Of a stretch of 64,000 bases of DNA, positions 56,949-64,000 are shown piece by piece; position 1 is the stretch's first letter, and each line of letters starts with the position of its first letter. The position numbers and the translations under genes are program-made. This stretch comes from Palauibacter sp965207805 (GTDB lineage Bacteria; Gemmatimonadota; Gemmatimonadetes; Palauibacterales; Palauibacteraceae), in contig OZ242312.1 in assembly GCA_965207805.1 (NCBI GenBank), positions 1,736,001 to 1,800,000 on the forward strand, written 5' to 3'. The notes beneath the pieces were generated by a model. The model saw only the letters and a program-made list of their open reading frames with translations. It was not told where the DNA came from and searched no databases.

Positions 56949-58328
56949 CTAACGGACGAGGTGCAGTTCGGTTTGCCGGCGGAGCATCCAGCGGATGTCG
57001 CCATCGAGCGTGATCTCCGCTTCCTCTTCCTGAGCCATGCGGACGGGCTGGCCGTCCCACTCGGGCACCGGCGTCGTGACCTGTAGTTCGGTCGAGAACC
57101 ACATGCCCGGGATCACCGGGGGATCTCCGCGGCCGGGCACGCCCGTCTGGTAGTCCCATAGGCCGATGAGCGGCCCCGCGCCGTGGCCGTGGTCGCCGAT
57201 CGGGTGGGTGTACATCGTCCCGTTGAGTCCCTCCGCCCTCATCTTCTCCAGCACCGAAGCCAGGATCTCGTTTCCGGTACGGCCGACCTTCGTCTCCTCG
57301 AGCAGGATGTCCTGTAGACGGTTCGAGTTCGCGAGCGCCTGTCTGAGCCCGGCCGGTGCTTCCGTCTCTCCTTCGCGCAGGACGTAGGCCATGTGCTGCG
57401 TGTCCGTCGCGAGTCCGAACGCGACGAGCCCGAAGTCGCAGTGGAGAACGTCGCCCCGCTCGATCACCGGCGCCGTCACGCCGCTCATGTCCGCGCCGCG
57501 CCGCTGCACCGAGACCGATGGCTGGAACCAGGAGTCGAGGCCCAGATCGTGCACGCGCTGACGCATCCACCAGACGACGTCGGCGGTCGTGGTCCGACCG
57601 GGGACGATGACCACCTCCGAGAAGGCGGTACCGATGATCTCGTGGACGACCGCCTGTATCCGGCGGTAGACGGGCGTCATGGCAGGCACCCGCATGGCGA
57701 GGTATTCGATCGCCAGCAGCGGTTCGCGGACCACGCGGCTCGCGAGATCGGCGCCGAGGGCCGCCTCCATCTGTTCCCATTCACCGGCCGAAAGCCCGTC
57801 GGCGAAGTTGTGGTCGTGCGAGATGTTGACGGCGATTCGCCCCGGGTCGCGCTCCCGCACCACGTCGGCGAAGAGGTCCCACTGGTCCGAGCCCCAGAGT
57901 TCCGCCTGCCTCCCGTCCGGCGCCGTGGCCGTGGCGCGCACAGCCTCGTACACGCCTCCCTGTGAGCTTCCTCCGAGCGCGAGGCGTTCCACGCCGTGTT
58001 CCGGCCCCCGGTCGTGGAAGACGTAGATGGTCCGCCGACGGGCCGCGAAAGTCGTGGGCGAGACGAGGGCGGGGAAGACGGGATCCTCGTTGTACTCCCG
58101 CATGGCGATGACCCACATGTCCACGCCGTGCTTCCGCATCAGCATGGGGAGGTTCTTCTCGAGCCGCTCGGCCAGCCACGCCTGCTGCGTCCGCGCCTGC
58201 TCCCGAAGCGTCCCGAACGGCCGCTCCGGCCGGTAGTCGCGCGCCTGCGCCTCCGCTGCGGTCACCGAGAGCTGGGGCATCCCGCCAAGGGAAACCGCTA
58301 CGGCCGAAAGGATTGTGATCGTCTTCAT
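56949..58328 (-). CDS. Exported M24-family peptidase (Xaa-Pro aminopeptidase-like)
   Basis: This 459-residue protein has an N-terminal signal peptide (MKTITILSAVAVSLGGMPQL) and the pita-bread catalytic domain. Metal ligands appear as the two Asp of VLHCDFGLVAFGLATDTQH, His in HPIGDHGHGAGP, Glu in WFSTELQV and Glu in the QEEEAEI segment. The family removes N-terminal residues before proline or acts as a prolidase. An export signal indicates periplasmic peptide turnover. It converges with the CoA transferase gene. Confidence 0.88.
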   Translation of the reverse strand: MKTITILSAVAVSLGGMPQLSVTAAEAQARDYRPERPFGTLREQARTQQAWLAERLEKNLPMLMRKHGVDMWVIAMREYNEDPVFPALVSPTTFAARRRTIYVFHDRGPEHGVERLALGGSSQGGVYEAVRATATAPDGRQAELWGSDQWDLFADVVRERDPGRIAVNISHDHNFADGLSAGEWEQMEAALGADLASRVVREPLLAIEYLAMRVPAMTPVYRRIQAVVHEIIGTAFSEVVIVPGRTTTADVVWWMRQRVHDLGLDSWFQPSVSVQRRGADMSGVTAPVIERGDVLHCDFGLVAFGLATDTQHMAYVLREGETEAPAGLRQALANSNRLQDILLEETKVGRTGNEILASVLEKMRAEGLNGTMYTHPIGDHGHGAGPLIGLWDYQTGVPGRGDPPVIPGMWFSTELQVTTPVPEWDGQPVRMAQEEEAEITLDGDIRWMLRRQTELHLVR

Positions 58329-58479
58329 CTCCTGACCTCCATCGGTATCGGGCTTACCCCATCCTCGGTCACGAGTCGTCGCGGTTCAACCGACCCCGGG
58401 TCTCTTCTTCCGAAAAGATCCCCCGTATAGTCTTCAGAACCGCGCAGGGACCGCCCGCTGTAAAGGATGGGAGGGGCAC

Positions 58480-59913
58480 ATGATCCGGAAGCTCATGAGA
58501 CTCGTGACGCTGGCGGCGTTGGCGCTCGCGCTCGCGGAGGGCGCAGATCCCTCCACCGCCGAGGGTCAGTCGCTGGCCGTCACGGGAGCGACCGTCATCG
58601 ATCCTCTGGCCGACGCACCGCTGGGAAACGGGGTCGTGGTGATGGTGGACGGGCGGATCGCGGCGGTGGGCCCGGCCGGGGCCGTGGACGTTCCCGCGGG
58701 AATGCCGGTCATCGATGCGGGCGGCAAGTACGTTATTCCCGGGCTGATGGACGCGAACCTACATCTCTACCTCAATCTTGATCTCGAGACCCTCATCAAG
58801 TACGAGGGCCGCTACCACGAGATCGTGCTCGAGGCGGCGCAGCTCACGCTCAAGACCGGCCAGACGACGGTGTTCGACACGTGGGGGCCGCTGGCTTCGC
58901 TGACGAAGGCGCGCGACATGATCAGTGCGGGCGAGGCTCCCGGGAGCCGGATTTACTTCGCCGGCAACATCATCGGATTCGACGGTCCTCTTTCCCGGGA
59001 CTTCCGCGGCGGGGCGGCGGCCCACGTGAGCCAGGCCTTCGTGAACCGGACGAACGAAGCATGGGAGCGGGGGACGGGCCGCGACCTCATGTGGATGACC
59101 CCGGATTCCGTGCGCGCCGCGATCCGCGAGTACACGGGCACGGGCGTCGACTTCCTCAAGTACGGGTCGAGCAGCCACGTGGAGATGTACTTCATCTCCT
59201 TCTCCGAGCGCGTGCAGCGCGTGATCGTTGAGGAAGGGCACCGGGCGGGCATGACGGTCCAAACCCACACGACCTCGGTCGAGAGTCTCGACATGGCGAT
59301 CGAGGCCGGGGTCGACATCATCACGCACGGCGACATCTCCGGCCCCGTCGTCCCGATCCCGATGGAGACGATGCGGAAACTTGTCGAGCGGGACATCGCG
59401 GTTTCGGTACTTCCGATCACGCAGCGGCGGCTGGAAGCGCTGCAGGAGCACAACCCGGACGGGACGCTCACGCCTTACATGGCCGTCGGCCGCGAGAACC
59501 AGGCGCGGATGATCGAGGCGGGCGTCTCGATGCTCCTCTCGACGGACGCCGGCATCAAGCATCCGGTGCTCCTCGCCGAGTCCTCGACGATCGCCTCCGA
59601 CACCGTGGACCAGCGCACGAAGCTGGGCGAGGGGCACTTCAACGCACTGGCCGCGCTGGAGGAACTGGGGATGGAGCCGATGGAGATCCTTCGCTCCGCC
59701 ACGAGCCACATCGCGCGCGCCTACGAACTGGACGATGAGATCGGCTCGCTACAGCCGGGGATGATCGCGGACCTCGTCATCTTGGACGCCAACCCGCTGG
59801 AGGCGGCCCGCAACTACCGGTCGATCCACGCCGTGATCAAGGATGGGAAGCGGGTCGACCTGGACGCGCTCCCCTCGGCTCCGATCATCAGCGTGCTGAA
59901 GCCGAACGATTGA
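58480..59913 (+). CDS. Secreted amidohydrolase with altered first metal motif
   Basis: This 477-residue protein has a signal peptide and an imidazolonepropionase/prolidase-like amidohydrolase domain (AVTGATVIDPLADAPLGNGV, KYVIPGLMDANLHLYL). Later metal ligands look intact: Lys in VDFLKYGS, His in VQTHTTS, His in IITHGD and Asp in LSTDAG. The usual HxH motif reads NLH, so the first His is replaced by Asn. A ribosome site (gggagggg) precedes the ATG. Substrate unknown; activity may depend on a mononuclear site. Confidence 0.82.
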   Translation: MIRKLMRLVTLAALALALAEGADPSTAEGQSLAVTGATVIDPLADAPLGNGVVVMVDGRIAAVGPAGAVDVPAGMPVIDAGGKYVIPGLMDANLHLYLNLDLETLIKYEGRYHEIVLEAAQLTLKTGQTTVFDTWGPLASLTKARDMISAGEAPGSRIYFAGNIIGFDGPLSRDFRGGAAAHVSQAFVNRTNEAWERGTGRDLMWMTPDSVRAAIREYTGTGVDFLKYGSSSHVEMYFISFSERVQRVIVEEGHRAGMTVQTHTTSVESLDMAIEAGVDIITHGDISGPVVPIPMETMRKLVERDIAVSVLPITQRRLEALQEHNPDGTLTPYMAVGRENQARMIEAGVSMLLSTDAGIKHPVLLAESSTIASDTVDQRTKLGEGHFNALAALEELGMEPMEILRSATSHIARAYELDDEIGSLQPGMIADLVILDANPLEAARNYRSIHAVIKDGKRVDLDALPSAPIISVLKPND

Positions 59914-59928
59914 ACGCCTGAGAACGGA

Positions 59929-60951
59929 TCAATCGATGGCGGTTCCGAGGCGGGCAGCCAGGTGGGTGGCGATGAGGGCGCCGTGCTCGCGGCCGTTCTC
60001 GATGAAGATCTTGTTCGCGTTGAAGCCTGCCGCGATCACGCCGGCGATGTAAACCCCCGGGATCGACGTCGCCATGGTGGCCGCATCGTGCGCGGGGATG
60101 CCCGTCTCGGGATCCGTGGGAACGCCCAGGCTGGCGAGCAGGGCGGCGTCCGGTCGCCAGCCCGTCATCGCCAACACCCAGTCGTTCGCGACCTCGGTCT
60201 CTTCGCCCGCTTCCTCATCGACGACGGTGGCCGTGCCCGCTCCGAGCCCGGCGACCCGCGAGTTCCAGTGCATCGGGATCTCCCCGGCTGCGATCCGGTT
60301 TTCGATGTCCGGGCGCACCCACGGCTTGACGCCCCGGTCCAGCGTGTCGGCGAAGTGGACCATCCGCACACGGACGCCGTTTCGGTACATGTCCAGCGCC
60401 GCCTCGACGGCGGAGTTCCCACCCCCCACGACGATGACATCCTGGTCGAAGAAGGGATACGGTTCCCTGTAGTAGTGGACGACGCGGTTGCGCGGGCCGT
60501 CTCCTTCGAACTCCAGCCGGTTCGGCTCTCCGAAACCTCCCGTGGCGATGACCACCGCCCGTGAGGCGATCCGCCGCTCGCGTCCGTCCCGTGTTCGGGT
60601 GTTGAGCGTGAAAGCGCCCGCCTCCCGGTGGATAGCTGTGACCTCCTCGTACTGGCGGACGTCGATGCCGTGGTGAGAGACGACCTTCCGGTAGTAGGCG
60701 AGCGCGTCGCGGCGGGTCGGTTTCGGCTCGGGAATCGTGAACGGCACCCCGCCGATCTCCAACAACTCTGCCGTCGAGAAGAACGTCATGTAGGACGGAT
60801 AACGGGTCAGCGACTCTGTGATGCACCCGCGGTCGAGGATCGCGTACCTCAGCCCGCGCTCCTTCACGGCGACCGCGACGGCGAGCCCGCAAGGGCCGGC
60901 CCCGACGATGATCGCGTCGAGCGGTTCGGTCTCGGCGATGGAATCCGGCAT
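59929..60951 (-). CDS. ypdA: YpdA-family FAD/NAD(P)H bacillithiol-disulfide reductase-like
   Basis: This 340-residue flavoprotein has an N-terminal FAD motif (AIIVGAGPCGLAVAVAVKER), a second nucleotide motif (VIVVGGGNSAVEAALDMYRN), and the TESLTRYPSYMTFFSTAELL segment characteristic of YpdA/Bdr. ATG at 60951 fits the family start. It reduces bacillithiol disulfide in organisms with that thiol, so the organism may make bacillithiol or an N-methyl derivative. It converges with the amidohydrolase gene. Confidence 0.82.
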   Translation of the reverse strand: MPDSIAETEPLDAIIVGAGPCGLAVAVAVKERGLRYAILDRGCITESLTRYPSYMTFFSTAELLEIGGVPFTIPEPKPTRRDALAYYRKVVSHHGIDVRQYEEVTAIHREAGAFTLNTRTRDGRERRIASRAVVIATGGFGEPNRLEFEGDGPRNRVVHYYREPYPFFDQDVIVVGGGNSAVEAALDMYRNGVRVRMVHFADTLDRGVKPWVRPDIENRIAAGEIPMHWNSRVAGLGAGTATVVDEEAGEETEVANDWVLAMTGWRPDAALLASLGVPTDPETGIPAHDAATMATSIPGVYIAGVIAAGFNANKIFIENGREHGALIATHLAARLGTAID

Positions 60952-61115
60952 TTTCCGCGCTGTCACCCGCACTCCATAGGAGAATTCGTGAGCGCGGGAT
61001 GGTAATCGCTGAACCCGGAACGGGGAACCGGGACGGCGTCGCCCTGCTTGATCCGGCAAGTGGAGCTCGAGAAGTTGGTCGAGGTCCCGAGGGTCCGTTC
61101 TTCAGGAGGCAGGCG

Positions 61116-61898
61116 ATGAGCACGGTCGAGACCGCATTCGCTCCCATTCCGTCCCCGGCGGGGGAAGGCATCGACGAAGCCGCGATCCGGCAGGCGCGCA
61201 TCGACTTTGCGGCCGTGCACCGGATCATCGTGCACGAGGACATGCACGAGGGCACCTGGAACCACTTCAGCTGCAAGGTGCCGGGAAGGCCGGGGCACCT
61301 GCTCATCACGCCCGGGCAGACGCACTTCTCGCGCGTCACGGCCAGCAGCTTGGTGGAGGTGGGCCCGGACGGACGCCCGGTGGGCGGCGACGGGCGGCTC
61401 AATGTGAGCGCGTGGGCGATTCACGCGCCCGTCCAGCGCGCGCGGCCCGACATCATGTGCGCGCTCCACATTCATGCCCCATACAGCACGGCGCTTGCCT
61501 CCATCGACGGGTGGAGGCTGGATGAGCGCGGAAGCCAGAACGCGGCCGTTTTTTACGGGAACTGCGCGTACTTCGGGTACGAGGGGATCGTCACGGAGGC
61601 GGACGAGGGTGAGCGCATGGTCGAGGCCCTGGGCGACAAGCGGGTGCTCTTCCTCGCGAACCACGGGGTGCTGATGGTCGGTGACACGATCGAGAAGTCG
61701 ATGCTGTGGCTCTACCAGCTCGAGCGCGCCTGCATGAACGAGATGCTCGCGCTCCAGACGGGCCGGCAGATCCGCCCGATCCCGGTCGAGGCGGCGCAAC
61801 ACAACGCCGACATGTCCGTCGAGTCGGCTGGCGAGGCCGGCTATCTCGAGGGCATGAAGGAAATGCTGGACGCCGAAGGCCACGACTACGCTACCTGA
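61116..61898 (+). CDS. Class II aldolase/adducin-family protein
   Basis: This 260-residue protein has the metal-binding His pair CALHIHAPYSTALAS and the later NHGVLMVGDT motif, with N-terminal HEGTWNHFSCKVPG and LLITPGQTHFSRV. The family includes fuculose-phosphate aldolase, ribulose-phosphate epimerase and metal-dependent aldolases, but no phosphate-specific signature was noticed. ATG at 61116 preceded by caggaggc. It converges with the LhgO gene. Confidence 0.85.
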   Translation: MSTVETAFAPIPSPAGEGIDEAAIRQARIDFAAVHRIIVHEDMHEGTWNHFSCKVPGRPGHLLITPGQTHFSRVTASSLVEVGPDGRPVGGDGRLNVSAWAIHAPVQRARPDIMCALHIHAPYSTALASIDGWRLDERGSQNAAVFYGNCAYFGYEGIVTEADEGERMVEALGDKRVLFLANHGVLMVGDTIEKSMLWLYQLERACMNEMLALQTGRQIRPIPVEAAQHNADMSVESAGEAGYLEGMKEMLDAEGHDYAT

Positions 61899-61904
61899 CC
61901 CTGG

Positions 61905-63104
61905 TCAGAGTTGTTGGACGGCGCGCTCCGCGATGTGGCGTCCGATGGCCAGGCACGCCGTGGCCGCGGGGGAGGGGGCGTTGAGCACGTTCACCACGCC
62001 GGGCGCTTCCCGGATCACGAAGTCGTGGACGAGGGCTCCGTCCGTGTCCACGGCCTGCGCGCGGATGCCGGAGCGCCATGTCTCGAGGTCGCGCACTTCG
62101 AGTGCGGGCAGCATGGTGCGCGCCTTGCGCACGACGGAGCGCCGGTCCAGCGAGCGCCACTGCTCCTCGACGGCGGTCCGCCAGTGGGCCTGCGCCAGAC
62201 GCCGGAAGCCGCGGTAGCCAAGCGCCTCCAGGGCGTCGGGGAGGCGTCCCGAAAGGCGGCCGTACGCCTCCCGGCCCCAGGCCCACACGGCGTTCGGCCC
62301 GAGTTCGACGCGCCCGTCCGCGTTGCGGGTGAAGTGGACGCCGAGATGGGGGAGCCGCGGGTCCGGCACCGGGTAGATGTGGCCCCGCACGAGCCCGGCG
62401 GCGGTCTCGGAGAGGCCCCAGTACTCGCCCCGGAAGGGCAGGACCTTGAGATCGGGTTCATGCCCTAGGATCCGCATCACGCGGTCCACGTGCAGCCCGG
62501 CGCAGTTGACTACGACGCGGGCCGCGATGTCGCCCGGGGGGCCGGCGAGCACGGTGCGGTGCCCCGAGCGGCGGGCTTTCCGCACCTCGAAGCCGGTGCG
62601 GATCGGGTGGCCGTCGCGGGAAAGATCCGCCGCGAAGGCTCGCGCCACGTCACCAAAGTCGACCGCCCCGGTGGCGGGTACGTGGAGCGCCTCGACGCCG
62701 TTCGCGTGCGGTTCGATTTCCGCGATTCCGCCGGGGCCGATCCGCTGCATGGCCACGCCGTTCGCGGTCCCGCGCCGTTCGAGTTCGGCGAGGGCGGTGA
62801 GCTGGTCGCGCGAGGTGGCAACGACGATCTTGCCGGTGCGCGTGGTCGGAATGCCTCGCTCGGCGCAGTAGCGAAACAGCCGCTCGGCGCCCTCGGTGCA
62901 TAGCCGCGCCTTGAGCGACCCCGGCGCGTAGTACAACCCGGCGTGGATGACGCCGCTGTTGCGGCCCGTCTGATGCGCCGCGACCTCCGGCTCCTTCTCG
63001 AGCACCGTGAGCGAGAGGTCCGGCCGGGCCCGCCGGATCGCGTCGGCCGCGGCGAGCCCGACGATGCCGCCCCCGATGACGGCGATGTCGAGCGATTTCG
63101 TCAT
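61905..63104 (-). CDS. lhgO: L-2-hydroxyglutarate oxidase
   Basis: This 399-residue FAD enzyme of the DAO family has an N-terminal GGGIVGLAAADAIRR dinucleotide motif, QTGRNSGVIHAGLYYAPGSL and KARLCTEGAERLFRYCAERG, all characteristic of LhgO/YgaF. It oxidises L-2-hydroxyglutarate to 2-oxoglutarate and passes electrons to the quinone pool. The start overlaps the stop of the diheme cytochrome gene by 4 bases (ATGA), so the two are cotranscribed. Confidence 0.9.
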   Translation of the reverse strand: MTKSLDIAVIGGGIVGLAAADAIRRARPDLSLTVLEKEPEVAAHQTGRNSGVIHAGLYYAPGSLKARLCTEGAERLFRYCAERGIPTTRTGKIVVATSRDQLTALAELERRGTANGVAMQRIGPGGIAEIEPHANGVEALHVPATGAVDFGDVARAFAADLSRDGHPIRTGFEVRKARRSGHRTVLAGPPGDIAARVVVNCAGLHVDRVMRILGHEPDLKVLPFRGEYWGLSETAAGLVRGHIYPVPDPRLPHLGVHFTRNADGRVELGPNAVWAWGREAYGRLSGRLPDALEALGYRGFRRLAQAHWRTAVEEQWRSLDRRSVVRKARTMLPALEVRDLETWRSGIRAQAVDTDGALVHDFVIREAPGVVNVLNAPSPAATACLAIGRHIAERAVQQL

Positions 63105-63967
63105 CGACCGCCGGTGTCAGCCTCCGCTCCGACCAGGCACTCGGGGGATTCGCCGCGGACCCAGGCAGCGAGCATCTGCCACTCGGGGTCGTCCGTCGAG
63201 TCCCAGCGACGGGGGCCTCCGTGGAAGTAGTCGCCGCCCGCCGAGGGGGCGAGGGGATGCGTGAGGAGCCGGCTCATCATCGGCTCGCCGGGTTCCACGT
63301 AGCGGCGCGTGATCGCGAAGTTGCCGCGCGACTCCTCCTGGTTCCAGAAGTCGCGGCCCTCGGGGATGTGCCGGGCGAAGCCGCGCGCCCCGGTCTCATG
63401 GCAGTGGATGCACTCCACGTCGCCCGGGCGCTTGTCGAGGTACATCTTCTGGACGCAGTCGCGGAAGAAGTCGAAGTCGAGCCGCGGCGGGGCGGGGCGC
63501 TCCATCGGGTCGGCCGCCGCGACCCAGTCCGCCATGGCCCGCCATTCCGGGTCCGATTTCGACTCGAAGAACTTCCCGCCCACGTGGAGCGGCGCGCCGC
63601 CGGCCGACACCGTGAGCGCCTTCCTCAGGAGGCGGCTGCGGTCCGGATCCCCCGGCGTGACGAGGCGCGACACGACCTCGAAGTTCCGGCGGGAATCTTC
63701 TTCCGACCAATACACCTCGCCGTCGGCCGTCTCGCGAAGCCGCTGGAGCCGGAGCGGCGTGCCCTGTTCGGCATGGCAGGTGACGCAGGGCGCCCGCCCC
63801 GGCCCCCATCCGCCGCGGTCCGCGAGGAAGATGGGTTCGATGGCCTCGCGGTAGCGCTCGAAGTTCAGCGGCTCCTGGCCCACGACCTCGCCGGGGGCGG
63901 GAACCGATGCCACAAGCGCCGCCGCGAACACGAACGCGGGCCGTCGCCGGATCCCGAGGCGGCTCAC
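63101..63967 (-). CDS. Exported diheme cytochrome c-like protein
   Basis: This 288-residue protein has a signal peptide (FVFAAALVASVPAPGEVVGQ) and two heme-binding CxxCH motifs (CVTCHAEQ and CIHCHETG) in two homologous halves. Each half has an EDSRRNF or EESRGNF, a PGDPDRSRLLRKAL or PGEPMMSRLLTHPL, and a HVGGKFF or FHGGPRR segment. It would carry electrons in the periplasm. GTG start overlapping the stop of an upstream gene. Confidence 0.82.
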   Translation of the reverse strand: MSRLGIRRRPAFVFAAALVASVPAPGEVVGQEPLNFERYREAIEPIFLADRGGWGPGRAPCVTCHAEQGTPLRLQRLRETADGEVYWSEEDSRRNFEVVSRLVTPGDPDRSRLLRKALTVSAGGAPLHVGGKFFESKSDPEWRAMADWVAAADPMERPAPPRLDFDFFRDCVQKMYLDKRPGDVECIHCHETGARGFARHIPEGRDFWNQEESRGNFAITRRYVEPGEPMMSRLLTHPLAPSAGGDYFHGGPRRWDSTDDPEWQMLAAWVRGESPECLVGAEADTGGR

Positions 63968-64000
63968 GGGAACACCACCGTCTTGTTGCGCTTCGGCGTC
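63964..64000 (-). CDS. C-terminal end of a gene cut by the window edge
   Basis: Only the last eleven codons (TPKRNKTVVFP) and the TGA are visible. The stop overlaps the GTG of the diheme cytochrome gene, so they form an operon. The family cannot be told. Confidence 0.5.
   Translation of the reverse strand, partial: TPKRNKTVVFP

Overview
This is a GC-rich bacterial window that looks like a Gram-negative, probably marine or host-associated member of the Gemmatimonadota. That assignment is an inference from gene style only: secreted TolB/CehA-type hydrolases, S9 peptidases, D-aminoacylase-like amidohydrolases, a quinoprotein lipoprotein, a YpdA-type thiol-disulfide reductase, TonB receptors and a Kdo hydroxylase. 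No rRNA, tRNA or CRISPR array was seen.

The chromosome backbone is at 1-8319 and 47222-64000. The left part carries a secreted metallohydrolase, a NUDIX protein, a sodium:solute symporter, and a tight operon of a PLP-dependent lyase, a membrane protein, a type II thymidine kinase and gamma-glutamyltransferase (ggt). The right part carries the other half of ggt, a Kdo hydroxylase, a secreted Rid protein, a PQQ dehydrogenase-cytochrome c, an N-acyl-D-amino-acid deacylase homologue, an S9 peptidase, a CaiB-type CoA transferase, an M24 peptidase, an amidohydrolase, YpdA, a class II aldolase, L-2-hydroxyglutarate oxidase and a diheme cytochrome.

The main feature is a 38.9 kb integrative island (about 8320-47221) inserted precisely inside ggt. 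A 9-bp core (gcctacgcg) flanks it, and removing the island with one core restores an uninterrupted 619-codon ggt. A tyrosine recombinase sits just inside the left end. A second copy of the right terminus plus the core occurs inside the island at 32421-32569, fused to the tail of a DNA methylase gene, so the island is composite. No conjugation genes were seen.

The left island half (8.3-32.6 kb) holds the integrase, a winged-helix-like protein, a membrane protein, a DUF1971-globin fusion, a TonB receptor, a two-component system, a MltD-like transglycosylase, and a nutrient module: a PhnZ/TmpB-type HD oxygenase, a butyrobetaine-hydroxylase-like TmpA, a MetF-like protein, a DmdA/GcvT-like demethylase, a TonB receptor and a BCCT transporter. 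The likely logic is uptake of a trimethylated phosphonate or betaine, C-P bond oxidation to phosphate and glycine betaine, then folate-dependent demethylation. The right half (32.6-47.2 kb) is defence-rich: a SIR2-like protein, a YafQ/DinJ toxin-antitoxin pair, a TPR plus FRG-domain pair, a type I restriction-modification operon containing a HEPN/MNT toxin-antitoxin module whose MNT antitoxin is fused to HsdS, and a DUF2971 protein.

Six copies of an apparently novel palindromic intergenic repeat (GGGAGCGACCC ... GGGTCGCTCCC) lie between island modules. A 1.39 kb segment with the winged-helix-like gene is duplicated 27.2 kb apart.
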